Shown here piece after piece: positions 31,215-40,123 of a stretch of DNA of 55,882 nt; the first letter of the stretch is position 1, and each line of letters begins with the position of its first letter. Under the pieces are notes generated by a model that was not told the DNA's origin, did not search any database, and saw only the letters and a program-made list of their open reading frames with translations. Location of the stretch: positions 1 to 55,882 of IMG/VR virus record IMGVR_UViG_3300007363_000002. The stretch is one strand, 5' to 3'. The position numbers and the translations under genes were made by a program. The stretch is from a virus.

Positions 31215-31381
31215 CGATCTTCTATCCAGCAAATGAAGCTGAATGGTACGCCAAGGGTACGTTTGAGGACGGCACCTACTTTGAAGTGCCTGCGGTGTTC
31301 AACCCAGATGGCACTTGTGATACGGCCGCTACTGACGTTAAAGTGCAGCTCCTAATCTTTGCCTTGAGTGAAAAAAGCTAA
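31205..31381 (+). CDS. Small hypothetical protein (58 aa)
   Basis: MGITIFYPANEAEWYAKGTF, then EDGTYFEVPAVFNPDGTCDT and a short C-terminal strand. It overlaps the previous gene by 10 bases and its TAA overlaps the next ATG (TAATG). The frame is continuous and fits the coupled gene chain. Probably a small structural or fibre-associated protein. Function unknown. Confidence 0.6.
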   Translation: MGITIFYPANEAEWYAKGTFEDGTYFEVPAVFNPDGTCDTAATDVKVQLLIFALSEKS

Positions 31382-33156
31382 TGGCCGAACAGATCGTACA
31401 GATTAAATCGCTGCCCGGCATCAAGCGGGACGGGACGAAGTTCGAGGGCGACCAGTACGTCGACGGGCAGTGGGTGCGCTTCCAGCGCGGCCTGCCGCGT
31501 AAGATCGGCGGCTACCGCTCGATCAACAAGTTCCTGCGCGGCCTGCCGCGTGCGCTGCACGAATACACGCAGGATCTGCTGACCTACGTCCACGCCGGAT
31601 CGGCTGACCGCCTCGAGCGCTTCTTCATCGACAGCACGTACAACACGAGCGTCATCACCGACCGCACGCCCTCGTCGGGCTTTACGGTTGCCGACGGCAA
31701 CCTCTGGCAGTTCGCCACGGCGTACGACACGACGAACGGCAACCAGATCGTCGCGCAAGTCGCACCGAACCTCGGCTGCATCTGCAACAGCGACGGCGGC
31801 GCACTCTTCGTCGGCGACCTCCTCGGCACGTCTGCCCTGACGCAAGTCACCACGGTGCCCTCGAACTTCAGCGTCACGGGCGGTGTTGTGTCTCTGCCGC
31901 CGTACACGTTCGCCTTCGGCAACGACGGCTACGCGGCGTGGTCCGTTCCCAACAAGCCGAGCGACTTTACCGGCTCCGGCGCGGGCAACGCGTACATCAC
32001 CGGCCAGAAGGTCGTTAAGGCGATGCCGCTGCGCGGCGGCCCCGGCAACAGCCCGTCCGGCCTCTTCTGGTCGGCGGACAGCCTCATTCGCGGCACGTAC
32101 GTCGGCGGCACGCCGGTGTTCCAGTTCGACACAATTAGCGCGCAGTCGTCCATCCTGTCGGCCGCGTCCGTCATTGAGTACGACGGCATCTTCTATTGGA
32201 TCGGCACCGACCGCTTCCTGATGTTCAACGGCGTCGTGCGCGAAGTCGAGAACAACATGAACATCAACTTCTTCTTCGACAACCTGAACTATGCGCAGCG
32301 CCAGAAGGTGTTCGCATACAAGGTTCCGCGCTTCGGCGAGATCTGGTGGTGCTTCCCGTTCGGCGACAGTCTCGAGCCAAACCACGCCGTCATCTATAAC
32401 GTGCGCGAGAACTCATGGTACGACACCGCACTGCCCAACGGCGGACGCGGCGCGGGCCTATTCCCCTCCGTGTTTAGCAAGCCGCTCCTGTCTGGCGTTG
32501 AGCCGCAAGAGGCCCAAGCAGTCAGCGTCGCCATCAACGCGGCGGGAACCGGCTACACCGCAGGCGACACGCTCGACGTCGTGGGTGGTCTCGGCCCGAT
32601 TACGACCGAACTGACGGTGACAACCGTCAACGGCTCAGGCGGCGTTACTGGCGTAACAATCAGCAACGCGGGTCAATACGCTGAGATACCCACCAGCCCC
32701 GTCAGCGTGACTGGCGGATCGGGCAGCGCGGCCACGTTCGACCTGACGTTCGACAACCCCTACAAGTTCTGGGTTCACGAGGTCGGCACCGACGAAATCG
32801 ACGGCCTGACGCTCAACCCGATACAGTCGTACTTTGAGACGGCCGACCTGTCCTTGCCCGTCACGTCCGGCATCAACAAGTCCATGCAGGTCTTGATGCT
32901 TGAGCCGGACTTCGTGCAGAGCGGCGACATGACTGTGCAGGTCATGGGCCGAGCCAACGCCCGCGCCCAAGAGGTCAACGGCGAGATTATGACGTTTGTG
33001 GAGACGCCGCAGACGCCGCAGGAGCAGGTCGTCTTCCTCAAGACACAGCGGCGCGAGCTGCGCTTCCGCTTTGAGAGCAACACCCTCGGCGGCAACTATC
33101 AGATGGGCCTTGTGCTTGCGCACGTCCAGCCCGGCGACGGGACGACACTGGGATGA
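31381..33156 (+). CDS. Tail hub / DNA stabilisation protein (P22 gp10-like)
   Basis: The 591-residue protein starts QIVQIKSLPGIKRDGTKFEG, then GQWVRFQRGLPRKIGGYRSI. It has repeated beta-propeller-like blocks (FAFGNDGYAAWSVPNKPSDF; GLFWSADSLIRGTYVGG; IFYWIGTDRFLMFNGVVREV; EIWWCFPFGDSLEPNHAVIY), characteristic of gp10-like hubs that plug the tail end and bind fibres. Residues ~380-465 (VSVAINAAGTGYTAGDTLDV ... VSVTGGSGSAATF) look like an inserted beta domain found in several phage proteins. Confidence 0.8.
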   Translation: MAEQIVQIKSLPGIKRDGTKFEGDQYVDGQWVRFQRGLPRKIGGYRSINKFLRGLPRALHEYTQDLLTYVHAGSADRLERFFIDSTYNTSVITDRTPSSGFTVADGNLWQFATAYDTTNGNQIVAQVAPNLGCICNSDGGALFVGDLLGTSALTQVTTVPSNFSVTGGVVSLPPYTFAFGNDGYAAWSVPNKPSDFTGSGAGNAYITGQKVVKAMPLRGGPGNSPSGLFWSADSLIRGTYVGGTPVFQFDTISAQSSILSAASVIEYDGIFYWIGTDRFLMFNGVVREVENNMNINFFFDNLNYAQRQKVFAYKVPRFGEIWWCFPFGDSLEPNHAVIYNVRENSWYDTALPNGGRGAGLFPSVFSKPLLSGVEPQEAQAVSVAINAAGTGYTAGDTLDVVGGLGPITTELTVTTVNGSGGVTGVTISNAGQYAEIPTSPVSVTGGSGSAATFDLTFDNPYKFWVHEVGTDEIDGLTLNPIQSYFETADLSLPVTSGINKSMQVLMLEPDFVQSGDMTVQVMGRANARAQEVNGEIMTFVETPQTPQEQVVFLKTQRRELRFRFESNTLGGNYQMGLVLAHVQPGDGTTLG

Positions 33157-33389
33157 TCGACCCTCGCGGCATGACATGGGACGACTGGGCGGCTTCAGTT
33201 ATCCTGTCGGTCAACGACGCGTGGTCGTTCGGCGTCCCACCCGAAGAGGCCGAGTGGCAAGGCTGGGCTATAGGGCTGCTGCGTGCCTCCCCATTTACGC
33301 AACAAATTATTCCCGACCCATACCAGTTCTCTGATTGGCGTGAGTGGGGAATGCGTGTATATCCAATGCTCGAAGGTACAAGCTCATGA
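33153..33389 (+). CDS. Small acidic/aromatic protein (78 aa)
   Basis: MIDPRGMTWDDWAASVILSV and AWSFGVPPEEAEWQGWAIGL, with many Trp residues, ending YPMLEGTSS. It is joined to the gp10-like gene and to the next gene by ATGA overlaps, so it belongs to the tail operon. The sequence looks like a short conserved phage protein without a name. Possibly a tail completion or internal protein adaptor. Confidence 0.65.
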   Translation: MIDPRGMTWDDWAASVILSVNDAWSFGVPPEEAEWQGWAIGLLRASPFTQQIIPDPYQFSDWREWGMRVYPMLEGTSS

Positions 33390-35473
33390 ACTACATCCCC
33401 GGCTTCAGTAACTACTTGGAGGCTTCCGTGCCTGAGTACGGGCCTGCGCCAATCGTGGACGCGGAGCCTGTCACGCCACAGCGGGCGATGGTTGAGCCGA
33501 TGACGCAGGAGGCTGTTGCCCCTTACGACCTGAGCGGCTTAGGCCTGTCTGAAGCAGATTTGGCGAAGTTGTACGCTCTGTCGGCAAACAACGCTGGCGG
33601 CTCATCGGGCGGTATGGCGGGGCTGCCATCTATGGGCGGTCTGGGCGCAAACTATGTAGATATGTCTGGCGCGCAGCTTATCACTGCGCCTACCTCAAAC
33701 AAGGGCAACCCAACTGCGTATGGCGCGGACAATCAGTTCTACGTTCAGCCAAACGAATTGGTGCGCGTTGTTGATCGCAGCACCAACAGCGTTATTTTTG
33801 AAGGCGTTGGTCCGGACGCCGCCCGTGAGGCGGTTAAGATAGGTCAGAACATGACCGACACGATGGGTCGCAAAGCTGACTATCAAATTCAGGCGGGCCT
33901 CACCCCAGATAATTACCAACCTGTCACGAACGAAAAGTACAATAAAAGCACGGCGGGCAAGATTGCGGGTGCCGTCGGCACCGCACTGCCTCTGGCAATG
34001 GCGTTTGTGCCGGGTCTTAATCTTGGCGTTCTCGGCTCTATCGGAGCTGGGGCAGGCGTTGGCGGTGCGAGTGCCGCGCTTAAGGGTGACAACATTCTAA
34101 AAGGCGCGGCGATGGGCGGCCTATCTGCCGCTGGCGGACAGCTTCTCGGACCTGTTATCGGCGACGCCGCTAACGTAGGTCTCAGGGCTGGAACGGCAAT
34201 CGGTACGGGCATTGGCTCTACCGCAGGCGGCGTGCTTACCGGCCAGAGCCTTAAAAACGCTTTGCTCGGCGGTGTTGTATCCGGCGGCCTTAGCTACCTC
34301 GCGCCTGACGTAACTAAAGGTTTAGGAATTGGTGGAGGCTCAAGTGTCAACGCCAGCACCGGCGGCGATGGTTTTACCGGCATAAATGTCGTAGGATCTG
34401 CTCCCGCCAGCATAAGCACCTCTCTCGGTGGCTCGCAGAATAAAATCCAACAAGCGTTGAAACCAAAAACCGAAGCCCCGTACGACGGCCTCACCGTCAC
34501 CGGCGGCAAGTTCGGTAGTGTTGGTTTTGGCGGCGACCAGTTCGGCACGCCCGGACAAGACACGTCCGCGTTTGAGAAGATGTACTCTGAGCCTTACGAC
34601 CCGAACGAAATCCTCGTTAAAGCAAGTCCGCTTGAACAGGCCGCGCCAGTTTCCGTCCCAATCACGGGCGCTCTCGATACCGACATTGTCGTTAATGCAC
34701 TTGGCAAAGAAAAAGGTTTGCCTGAAGGTTCCGTCCTCGCGGATCTCGGCATACCGCAAGTGCCAGCACCAGATCCGGCGCTGACGAAAAAACCCCTCGG
34801 CATTGAGGACTACCTGTCTATCGCTGGTAAGATCGTACCCCTACTCGGTGCCGGTGGCGGCAAAGATGGGTCGGACCAAACCGGCACCTACGGCGGCGCG
34901 GGCAACGGCCGCTTGAACCCAATCTTCTCGGCCAAACTGCCAGCCGCAGGTGGCCTCGGCGCTGTCGGCGTAAACCGCACCTTGCGCCCTGTGGGCGAGC
35001 AAGACTGGCTGACGTACGGCGAGCGGCCTGAGCTTAACTTCTACGACTACGTGGCGCGTCCCAACCCCGCGCCTGTCGCGCAGCCAGCCATCTCCGCGCC
35101 AGTCACAACACCGGTACTCGGCAACCCTGCTGGTCCGGCGATGTACGCCCCCGACACTGACAACATGCGTTTCGCCGAAGGTGGCGCGATGCCAGCGAAG
35201 CACGGCGGCCGGTCGCAACGCACTGAATTTGCGGTCAACGGCCCCGGCACTGGCCGCAGCGACGACATCCCTGCGGTGCTGTCCGACGGCGAATATGTCA
35301 TCGACGCCGAGACTGTCGCCCTACTCGGCGACGGATCGAGCAAGGCGGGCGCAAAGAAGTTAGACGACCTGCGGGTCAAAGTTCGTAAACATAAGGGTAA
35401 GAAGTTGGCAAAAGGCCGTTTTAGTGCTAATGCCAAGAAGCCCGAAGCGTATCTGTCCGGAGGACGTATTTAA
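33386..35473 (+). CDS. Internal virion / ejection protein A (695 aa)
   Basis: The start at 33386 overlaps the previous stop. The N-terminus is Pro/Glu-rich. A long Gly/Ala-rich hydrophobic region follows (AGAVGTALPLAMAFVPGLNL; GVLGSIGAGAGVGGASAAL), which could insert into membranes. The C-terminal ~110 residues (FAEGGAMPAKHGG ... GRSDDIPAVLSDGEYVIDAE ... AKKLDDLRVKVRKHKGKK ... YLSGGRI) match a conserved terminal module I recall from marine podovirus virion proteins. Probably ejected with the DNA. No lytic domain is visible. Confidence 0.65.
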   Translation: MNYIPGFSNYLEASVPEYGPAPIVDAEPVTPQRAMVEPMTQEAVAPYDLSGLGLSEADLAKLYALSANNAGGSSGGMAGLPSMGGLGANYVDMSGAQLITAPTSNKGNPTAYGADNQFYVQPNELVRVVDRSTNSVIFEGVGPDAAREAVKIGQNMTDTMGRKADYQIQAGLTPDNYQPVTNEKYNKSTAGKIAGAVGTALPLAMAFVPGLNLGVLGSIGAGAGVGGASAALKGDNILKGAAMGGLSAAGGQLLGPVIGDAANVGLRAGTAIGTGIGSTAGGVLTGQSLKNALLGGVVSGGLSYLAPDVTKGLGIGGGSSVNASTGGDGFTGINVVGSAPASISTSLGGSQNKIQQALKPKTEAPYDGLTVTGGKFGSVGFGGDQFGTPGQDTSAFEKMYSEPYDPNEILVKASPLEQAAPVSVPITGALDTDIVVNALGKEKGLPEGSVLADLGIPQVPAPDPALTKKPLGIEDYLSIAGKIVPLLGAGGGKDGSDQTGTYGGAGNGRLNPIFSAKLPAAGGLGAVGVNRTLRPVGEQDWLTYGERPELNFYDYVARPNPAPVAQPAISAPVTTPVLGNPAGPAMYAPDTDNMRFAEGGAMPAKHGGRSQRTEFAVNGPGTGRSDDIPAVLSDGEYVIDAETVALLGDGSSKAGAKKLDDLRVKVRKHKGKKLAKGRFSANAKKPEAYLSGGRI

Positions 35474-36540
35474 TGGCTAACCCTAATCTCAGCTCATTCA
35501 TGGCCGAAGGGGCTGCAATCCCACAAGGTTCCGCCCTGACGGACATGACCAAACAGACGGTGATGCCTGATTGGTACACCAACTACGCGATGGACATCCT
35601 GTCGGGTCAGAGCGCCATCGCCAACCGTCCGTACGAAACCGCGCCAATGCCGCGCGTCGCTGGCTTCACGCCAGCGCAGCGGCGGGCATTCGACATGACT
35701 GGCACGGCCGCCACGGCATACCAGCCGATGCTCGATCAAGCCACGCAAGCCGCGCAGGCAGCCGCGAACGCGCCGGGCGCGCTTAACGTCGCGCAGCCTT
35801 ACTTAACGCAGGCGGGTCAGACATCCGTGTCGAACATCGGCTCGTACATGAACCCGTTCAACGATGCTGTCACCAATCGCATCGCCGAGCTGGGCACACG
35901 CAACCTCACCGAAAACATCTTGCCTGAAGTTGAGGGTCGCTACATCAAGGCGGGTCAGCTCGGCTTCGGCGGACGCGGTGGCTTAGGCGGCACGCCGTCG
36001 GGTATGATGACCGACACTTCACGCGCCGTCCGTGACGTCAGCGCCGACATCCTCGCGCAGCAGGCGAAGGCTCTCCAGTCCGGCTACTCTGAGGCCGCCG
36101 GGCTTGCGGGCACCGACCTTACCCGCTTTGGCAACTTGGCCGCAACGGCGGGCAATCTGGCGCAGACGCAACAGGAACAGCAGCTCGCCGCATCCGGTGC
36201 CTTGTCGGCCCTCGGTTCGAAGGCGCAGGAACTCGGCCTCACTGGCGCGGGTGCCGTCGGCAGCGTCGGCGCACTGGAACAGCAGCAGGGCCAGAAGAAC
36301 CTCGACGTGGCGTACGGCGACTTCCTGCGTCAGCAGGGCTACCCGCAGGAGCAGATTAACAACATGGTGAACGCGCTCAAGGGCGTCGCCACTGGTGTTC
36401 CGAGCGCGACGCAAGAGTACGGCATATCGCCCTCGGGCGTCAAACAGGAATACCCTGCGAGCACGGCTTCGCAGATTGGTGGTGCCTTAACTGGCGCGGC
36501 GGGCATAATTGCCGACCTTAAAAAAGCAGGGATCTTTTAA
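35473..36540 (+). CDS. Internal virion / ejection protein B (355 aa)
   Basis: The sequence is Ala/Gln-rich and helical, with ALNVAQPYLTQAGQTSVSNI, SYMNPFNDAVTNRIAELGTR, RNLTENILPEVEGRYIKAGQ and GGRGGLGGTPSG. The YMNPF.DAVT..I..LG pattern and Q-rich coiled coil (LAQTQQEQQLAASGALSALG) recall a widespread podovirus internal-protein family. Start and stop both overlap neighbours as TAATG, implying coordinated expression of the ejection set. Confidence 0.7.
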   Translation: MANPNLSSFMAEGAAIPQGSALTDMTKQTVMPDWYTNYAMDILSGQSAIANRPYETAPMPRVAGFTPAQRRAFDMTGTAATAYQPMLDQATQAAQAAANAPGALNVAQPYLTQAGQTSVSNIGSYMNPFNDAVTNRIAELGTRNLTENILPEVEGRYIKAGQLGFGGRGGLGGTPSGMMTDTSRAVRDVSADILAQQAKALQSGYSEAAGLAGTDLTRFGNLAATAGNLAQTQQEQQLAASGALSALGSKAQELGLTGAGAVGSVGALEQQQGQKNLDVAYGDFLRQQGYPQEQINNMVNALKGVATGVPSATQEYGISPSGVKQEYPASTASQIGGALTGAAGIIADLKKAGIF

Positions 36541-37187
36541 TGGCTGGGCTAGATACCTTAAACGAGGTCGAGAACGAGATTGACGGCGAAGACACCGCAG
36601 ACGCTGGCGGCCTGTCAGTATACAACGACCCCAATGTTCAGGCGGCAGTCGCCGAGCGCAACAAGCTCAACAACGACTACAAGAAGTACTACGACGACCT
36701 GACCGCGAAGATAACGGCCCAGCGCACCGGCCCGTCGTTCAGCGAGCGTATGTATCAACTGTCTTCCGCGCTCTTTGCGCCGACAAGCACGCGGGGCCTC
36801 AGCGGTGTCATGGGTAATGTCATGCCTGTCTTGCAGCAGCAGCAGCAAGCCCAGCGCGAAGGTGAAGTCAAGCGTAAGGACGCCCTCAGCGCGCTGCAAG
36901 CCGCCCAGCTCACACAGCGGGCTGGCCTCGCCAATCAGGACGTATCAACGGCGGTTGCTATGGCGAAGTTGGCGAAGCAAGGCACCGGTCCCGGTCAATG
37001 GTCGGAAAGGTTTGGACGGTTTATCCCGAAGGATCGCCCTGTTCCTGTAAAGTCCGGCGTTTTAGGTGGACGGCGTATCGTCACTTTATCTGACGGTATG
37101 AGTAAGTTATACGGCTTTGGCGGCAACCCCAAGGCGTATGAAATCCTCGATGCGGCTGGCAATGTCATCGGTCAGGAGACGGAATAA
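36540..37187 (+). CDS. Internal virion / ejection protein C (215 aa)
   Basis: An acidic N-terminus leads into a coiled coil (NKLNNDYKKYYDDLTAKITA). FSERMYQLSSALFAPTSTRG and a Gln-rich helix (VLQQQQQAQREGEVKRKDAL) follow, then a beta-rich C-terminus (GGRRIVTLSDGMSKLYGFGG). This type of protein usually sits between two larger ejection proteins. It is coupled to both neighbours by TAATG overlaps. Assignment is from position and composition. Confidence 0.62.
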   Translation: MAGLDTLNEVENEIDGEDTADAGGLSVYNDPNVQAAVAERNKLNNDYKKYYDDLTAKITAQRTGPSFSERMYQLSSALFAPTSTRGLSGVMGNVMPVLQQQQQAQREGEVKRKDALSALQAAQLTQRAGLANQDVSTAVAMAKLAKQGTGPGQWSERFGRFIPKDRPVPVKSGVLGGRRIVTLSDGMSKLYGFGGNPKAYEILDAAGNVIGQETE

Positions 37188-40123
37188 TGGTACAGAGCTA
37201 TAATCTCGACGACGTCAAATGGTCAGGCCCAGCGGCGACTGAGCAGTCAGCGGCCCGCGCCGACGTTAGGCAAAGCGGGGCATCCGCTGCGTCGTCAGAG
37301 GCCACGGCAGCGCGCACAACTGCGCTCACGCCGCTTGAAGTGGATAAGTTGCAGCAAGACGTTATTAAACTGCAACTCGAAAATGATCGTGCAGCGCGAG
37401 AGGCGAAAGAAGGCCCGCAAAAGAACGTAGAGCAACAGACGACGGAGACGCGCGTCCTCGGCGACCTGAACACCGCCGTGGATGCCATCAACCTGTTGAC
37501 CAAACAGTTCAACAAAAACTTAGCAGGGCAGGGCCTCATCAAATCCACGCTGGAGTACTTCCCGACGCAAGAGAAGGGCGCGATAAACTCAACCGCTGCG
37601 GGCCTTGCGGACGTTGGTTTATCTCTCTTCAAAATACCGGGCATGGGTTCACAGTCGGACGCCGATGCCGCGCGTTTCGTGCAGGCCAACCAGCCGTCAA
37701 CGTCAGATTTCGATCTTACCTTTCTCGGTAAGGTGTACAACCTACGCCGCCGCATCGACGCCAAAGCGCGGTCGATGGGCCTAGCGCCCATCAAGTGGGC
37801 CGAGCCTGTAGAAATCGCGGCGCAGCAGTATCTCGCCCTCCCAGAGAGCGAGCGCAGCAAGCTGGGCGTCCGTGAAGTAGGCACGTTCAAGGACATACCG
37901 CCTGAATTGGACAGCCTTCAGACGGCGGCCCCAGCGCAGGCGGACGCATCCACCGCGCTTCCTGACAACGCCGCGTTTGCCCAACCAATTGAGATGTCGG
38001 CGGCCGCGTCCGACGCCGAGAAGAAGAGCATGCCCATCCCGCCAGAGATGCAGGCGGAGATGAACGCTTGGCTTGCGGAACACCCTCGCGGATCTGTGGG
38101 CCTGAAGGAATACGCCAACGTCCGCCGCGCTCTTGACGCAAAGTACGGCTTCCGCCCAGACTTGCCTTATGAAGACGATCCTCGCACCGTCGAGTATCTG
38201 AAGCAGTACAACGACCCTAAACAGCCCGTGAACGTCACGATACCTCCAGTGACCGTCGATGACACGCGCAACATGTTAGAGCGGGCGGCGGGCACGGCCG
38301 TGATGTCCCCAGTCGGCACCGCCGCTGCGACGGGCATCTCGGGCTTAGGTTTGAATGCTGCGGACGCGTTGCTGCCCCAAATGGCGGCACTTCGCGAACT
38401 TAACCCTAACGCCGCCATGGCAGGCGACATCCTCGGCTCTATCGGCGGTAGCTCGGCTCTTGCGAAGCTCGGCGGCGCAAGCGCGTCCAAACTGTTAGCC
38501 CAAGCACCCGAACTGCAAAAGTACATCACGTCCGGCGGCAAGGGCGCGACCTTCTTGCGCAACCTACTCAGCGACGCCACGCAAGGCGCGGCCTACGGTG
38601 CCGCCGTTGAGGGTGATGGCACCACTGGCGCTATATCAGGCGCTGGCGGTACTCTGCTCGGAAAGACCCTCGGCAACGCGGGCGACTTCATCCTGCGCGG
38701 CGCGGATCGCGCGCCCACAGTCCAGAAACTGATCGACCGCTACGGTGTGGAAAATCTCACCATTGGCCAGCAACTGGGCGGCGCGCCGAAGTCAATCGAG
38801 GACGCGGCCACTTCTATTCCTATCGTGGGTGACGTAATCAACGCACGACGTGGTGAAAGCATCGCCGACCTAAACAAAGCGGCATTCCGTGAAGTTGGCG
38901 GCCAGCCTATGGGCTACGGCGACGAGGGTATGGCTGCGCTGAAAGCGGCGCGGGCGAAGGCGTACGACGACGCCGTTGCGGGCAAGCAATTCGACCTGAA
39001 TGACCCACTGTTCACGCAGGACATGGTTGACGCCCTCGCCACACGCAGCAGGCTGACGGGTGAGTTCGCGGACAAATTCGATCTGGCGGTCAAGAACAGC
39101 ATCATAAATACACCAATCGGTCGTAGCGGCACCATGTCCGGCTCTGATTACCAGCAGGCGCAGCGCAGCCTTAGCGGGTACAAGGGCGAGACCACGAAGC
39201 CCGGTTTCGAGAAAGACTACAGGGACGCCCTTGGCGGCGTCGGCAACGTCTTGCGCGAGACGGTAGAGCGGCAAGATCCCACCCTTGTGCCTCTGCTCCG
39301 CGAAGCCGACACGATGTATCGCGGCGAGAAGATACTGGCCGACGCCATAGAGCGCGCGAAGATGGATCCAACGGGCCTCGGTGCCGACGTGTTCACGCCG
39401 GGCAACCTCACGCAAGCCGTGTCTGCTAGTGGGCGTAAATACCCCGGCACACCCCCACTGAAGGAGCTTTCGCGGTTGGCGCAGAACGTCATCCCGTCGA
39501 AAATGCCAGACAGCGGCACAGCCCGTCGTGCGGCGTTGACCGGATTGGGTCTTGCTGGCGCTGGTGGCGTTGCTGGCGGCGGCCTCGGTTACAACCAAGA
39601 AACTGGTCTTTCCGGTGAGGACGCGCTCTACGGCGCGGCCACAACGCTGACCCCACTCGCCCTTCTCAGCCTGTTAGGTTCTCGCGGCGGGCAGCGTGGC
39701 TTGTCGAAGTTCATGTTTGATCGCCCCGCTGTCGGCGGCAATATCGCAGACCTCGTCGAGAAGTACACGCCTGATCGGGTGTTGGCTCCGGGCCTTATCC
39801 CAACTCTGGTGCCCGAAGCGCGGGAAGAGCCGGTACTTGCGTCACCGACTGAAGTTGCACCCGTCGTTGAAACAGCGGTCGCGAAGGCAGCGCCCATCCC
39901 CGAGGAAGGGGCGGTAATGTTCGGGGACAAGGCTATTGAATACGACCCTGAGACGGACACGTTCGTCGAACTGGCTACAGGCCGCCGTGTCAAAGAACTC
40001 GCGGACCTCGCAAAGCCCGTAAAAGGTAAGTATCGTGGTGGCCGCGTTCAGCCGTTCAAAAAGGGCGGCAAGGCAACCATCTCCGACATGGCGCGCCACT
40101 ATGGCGCTAAAGGGAAGAAATAA
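37187..40123 (+). CDS. Large internal virion / ejection protein D (978 aa)
   Basis: The longest rightward protein. Its N-terminus is Ala-rich with a coiled coil (DKLQQDVIKLQLENDRAARE). There is a folded helical domain with INLLTKQFNKNLAGQGLIKS and LGKVYNLRRRIDAKARSMGL. A middle acidic/Pro linker precedes hydrophobic Gly/Ala segments (AAGTAVMSPVGTAAATGISG; GLGLAGAGGVAGGGLGYNQE) that could form membrane channels. The basic C-terminus is KGKYRGGRVQPFKKGGKATI. Large ejection proteins like this form the trans-envelope tunnel in podoviruses. I see no transglycosylase motif. Confidence 0.65.
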   Translation: MVQSYNLDDVKWSGPAATEQSAARADVRQSGASAASSEATAARTTALTPLEVDKLQQDVIKLQLENDRAAREAKEGPQKNVEQQTTETRVLGDLNTAVDAINLLTKQFNKNLAGQGLIKSTLEYFPTQEKGAINSTAAGLADVGLSLFKIPGMGSQSDADAARFVQANQPSTSDFDLTFLGKVYNLRRRIDAKARSMGLAPIKWAEPVEIAAQQYLALPESERSKLGVREVGTFKDIPPELDSLQTAAPAQADASTALPDNAAFAQPIEMSAAASDAEKKSMPIPPEMQAEMNAWLAEHPRGSVGLKEYANVRRALDAKYGFRPDLPYEDDPRTVEYLKQYNDPKQPVNVTIPPVTVDDTRNMLERAAGTAVMSPVGTAAATGISGLGLNAADALLPQMAALRELNPNAAMAGDILGSIGGSSALAKLGGASASKLLAQAPELQKYITSGGKGATFLRNLLSDATQGAAYGAAVEGDGTTGAISGAGGTLLGKTLGNAGDFILRGADRAPTVQKLIDRYGVENLTIGQQLGGAPKSIEDAATSIPIVGDVINARRGESIADLNKAAFREVGGQPMGYGDEGMAALKAARAKAYDDAVAGKQFDLNDPLFTQDMVDALATRSRLTGEFADKFDLAVKNSIINTPIGRSGTMSGSDYQQAQRSLSGYKGETTKPGFEKDYRDALGGVGNVLRETVERQDPTLVPLLREADTMYRGEKILADAIERAKMDPTGLGADVFTPGNLTQAVSASGRKYPGTPPLKELSRLAQNVIPSKMPDSGTARRAALTGLGLAGAGGVAGGGLGYNQETGLSGEDALYGAATTLTPLALLSLLGSRGGQRGLSKFMFDRPAVGGNIADLVEKYTPDRVLAPGLIPTLVPEAREEPVLASPTEVAPVVETAVAKAAPIPEEGAVMFGDKAIEYDPETDTFVELATGRRVKELADLAKPVKGKYRGGRVQPFKKGGKATISDMARHYGAKGKK

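Noticed and set aside
31378-32385. 335-codon minus-strand open frame opposite the gp10-like gene
   Set aside because: It is rich in Arg, Ala and Val, as expected for a shadow of GC-rich sequence. It lacks motifs and lies entirely against a clear structural gene.
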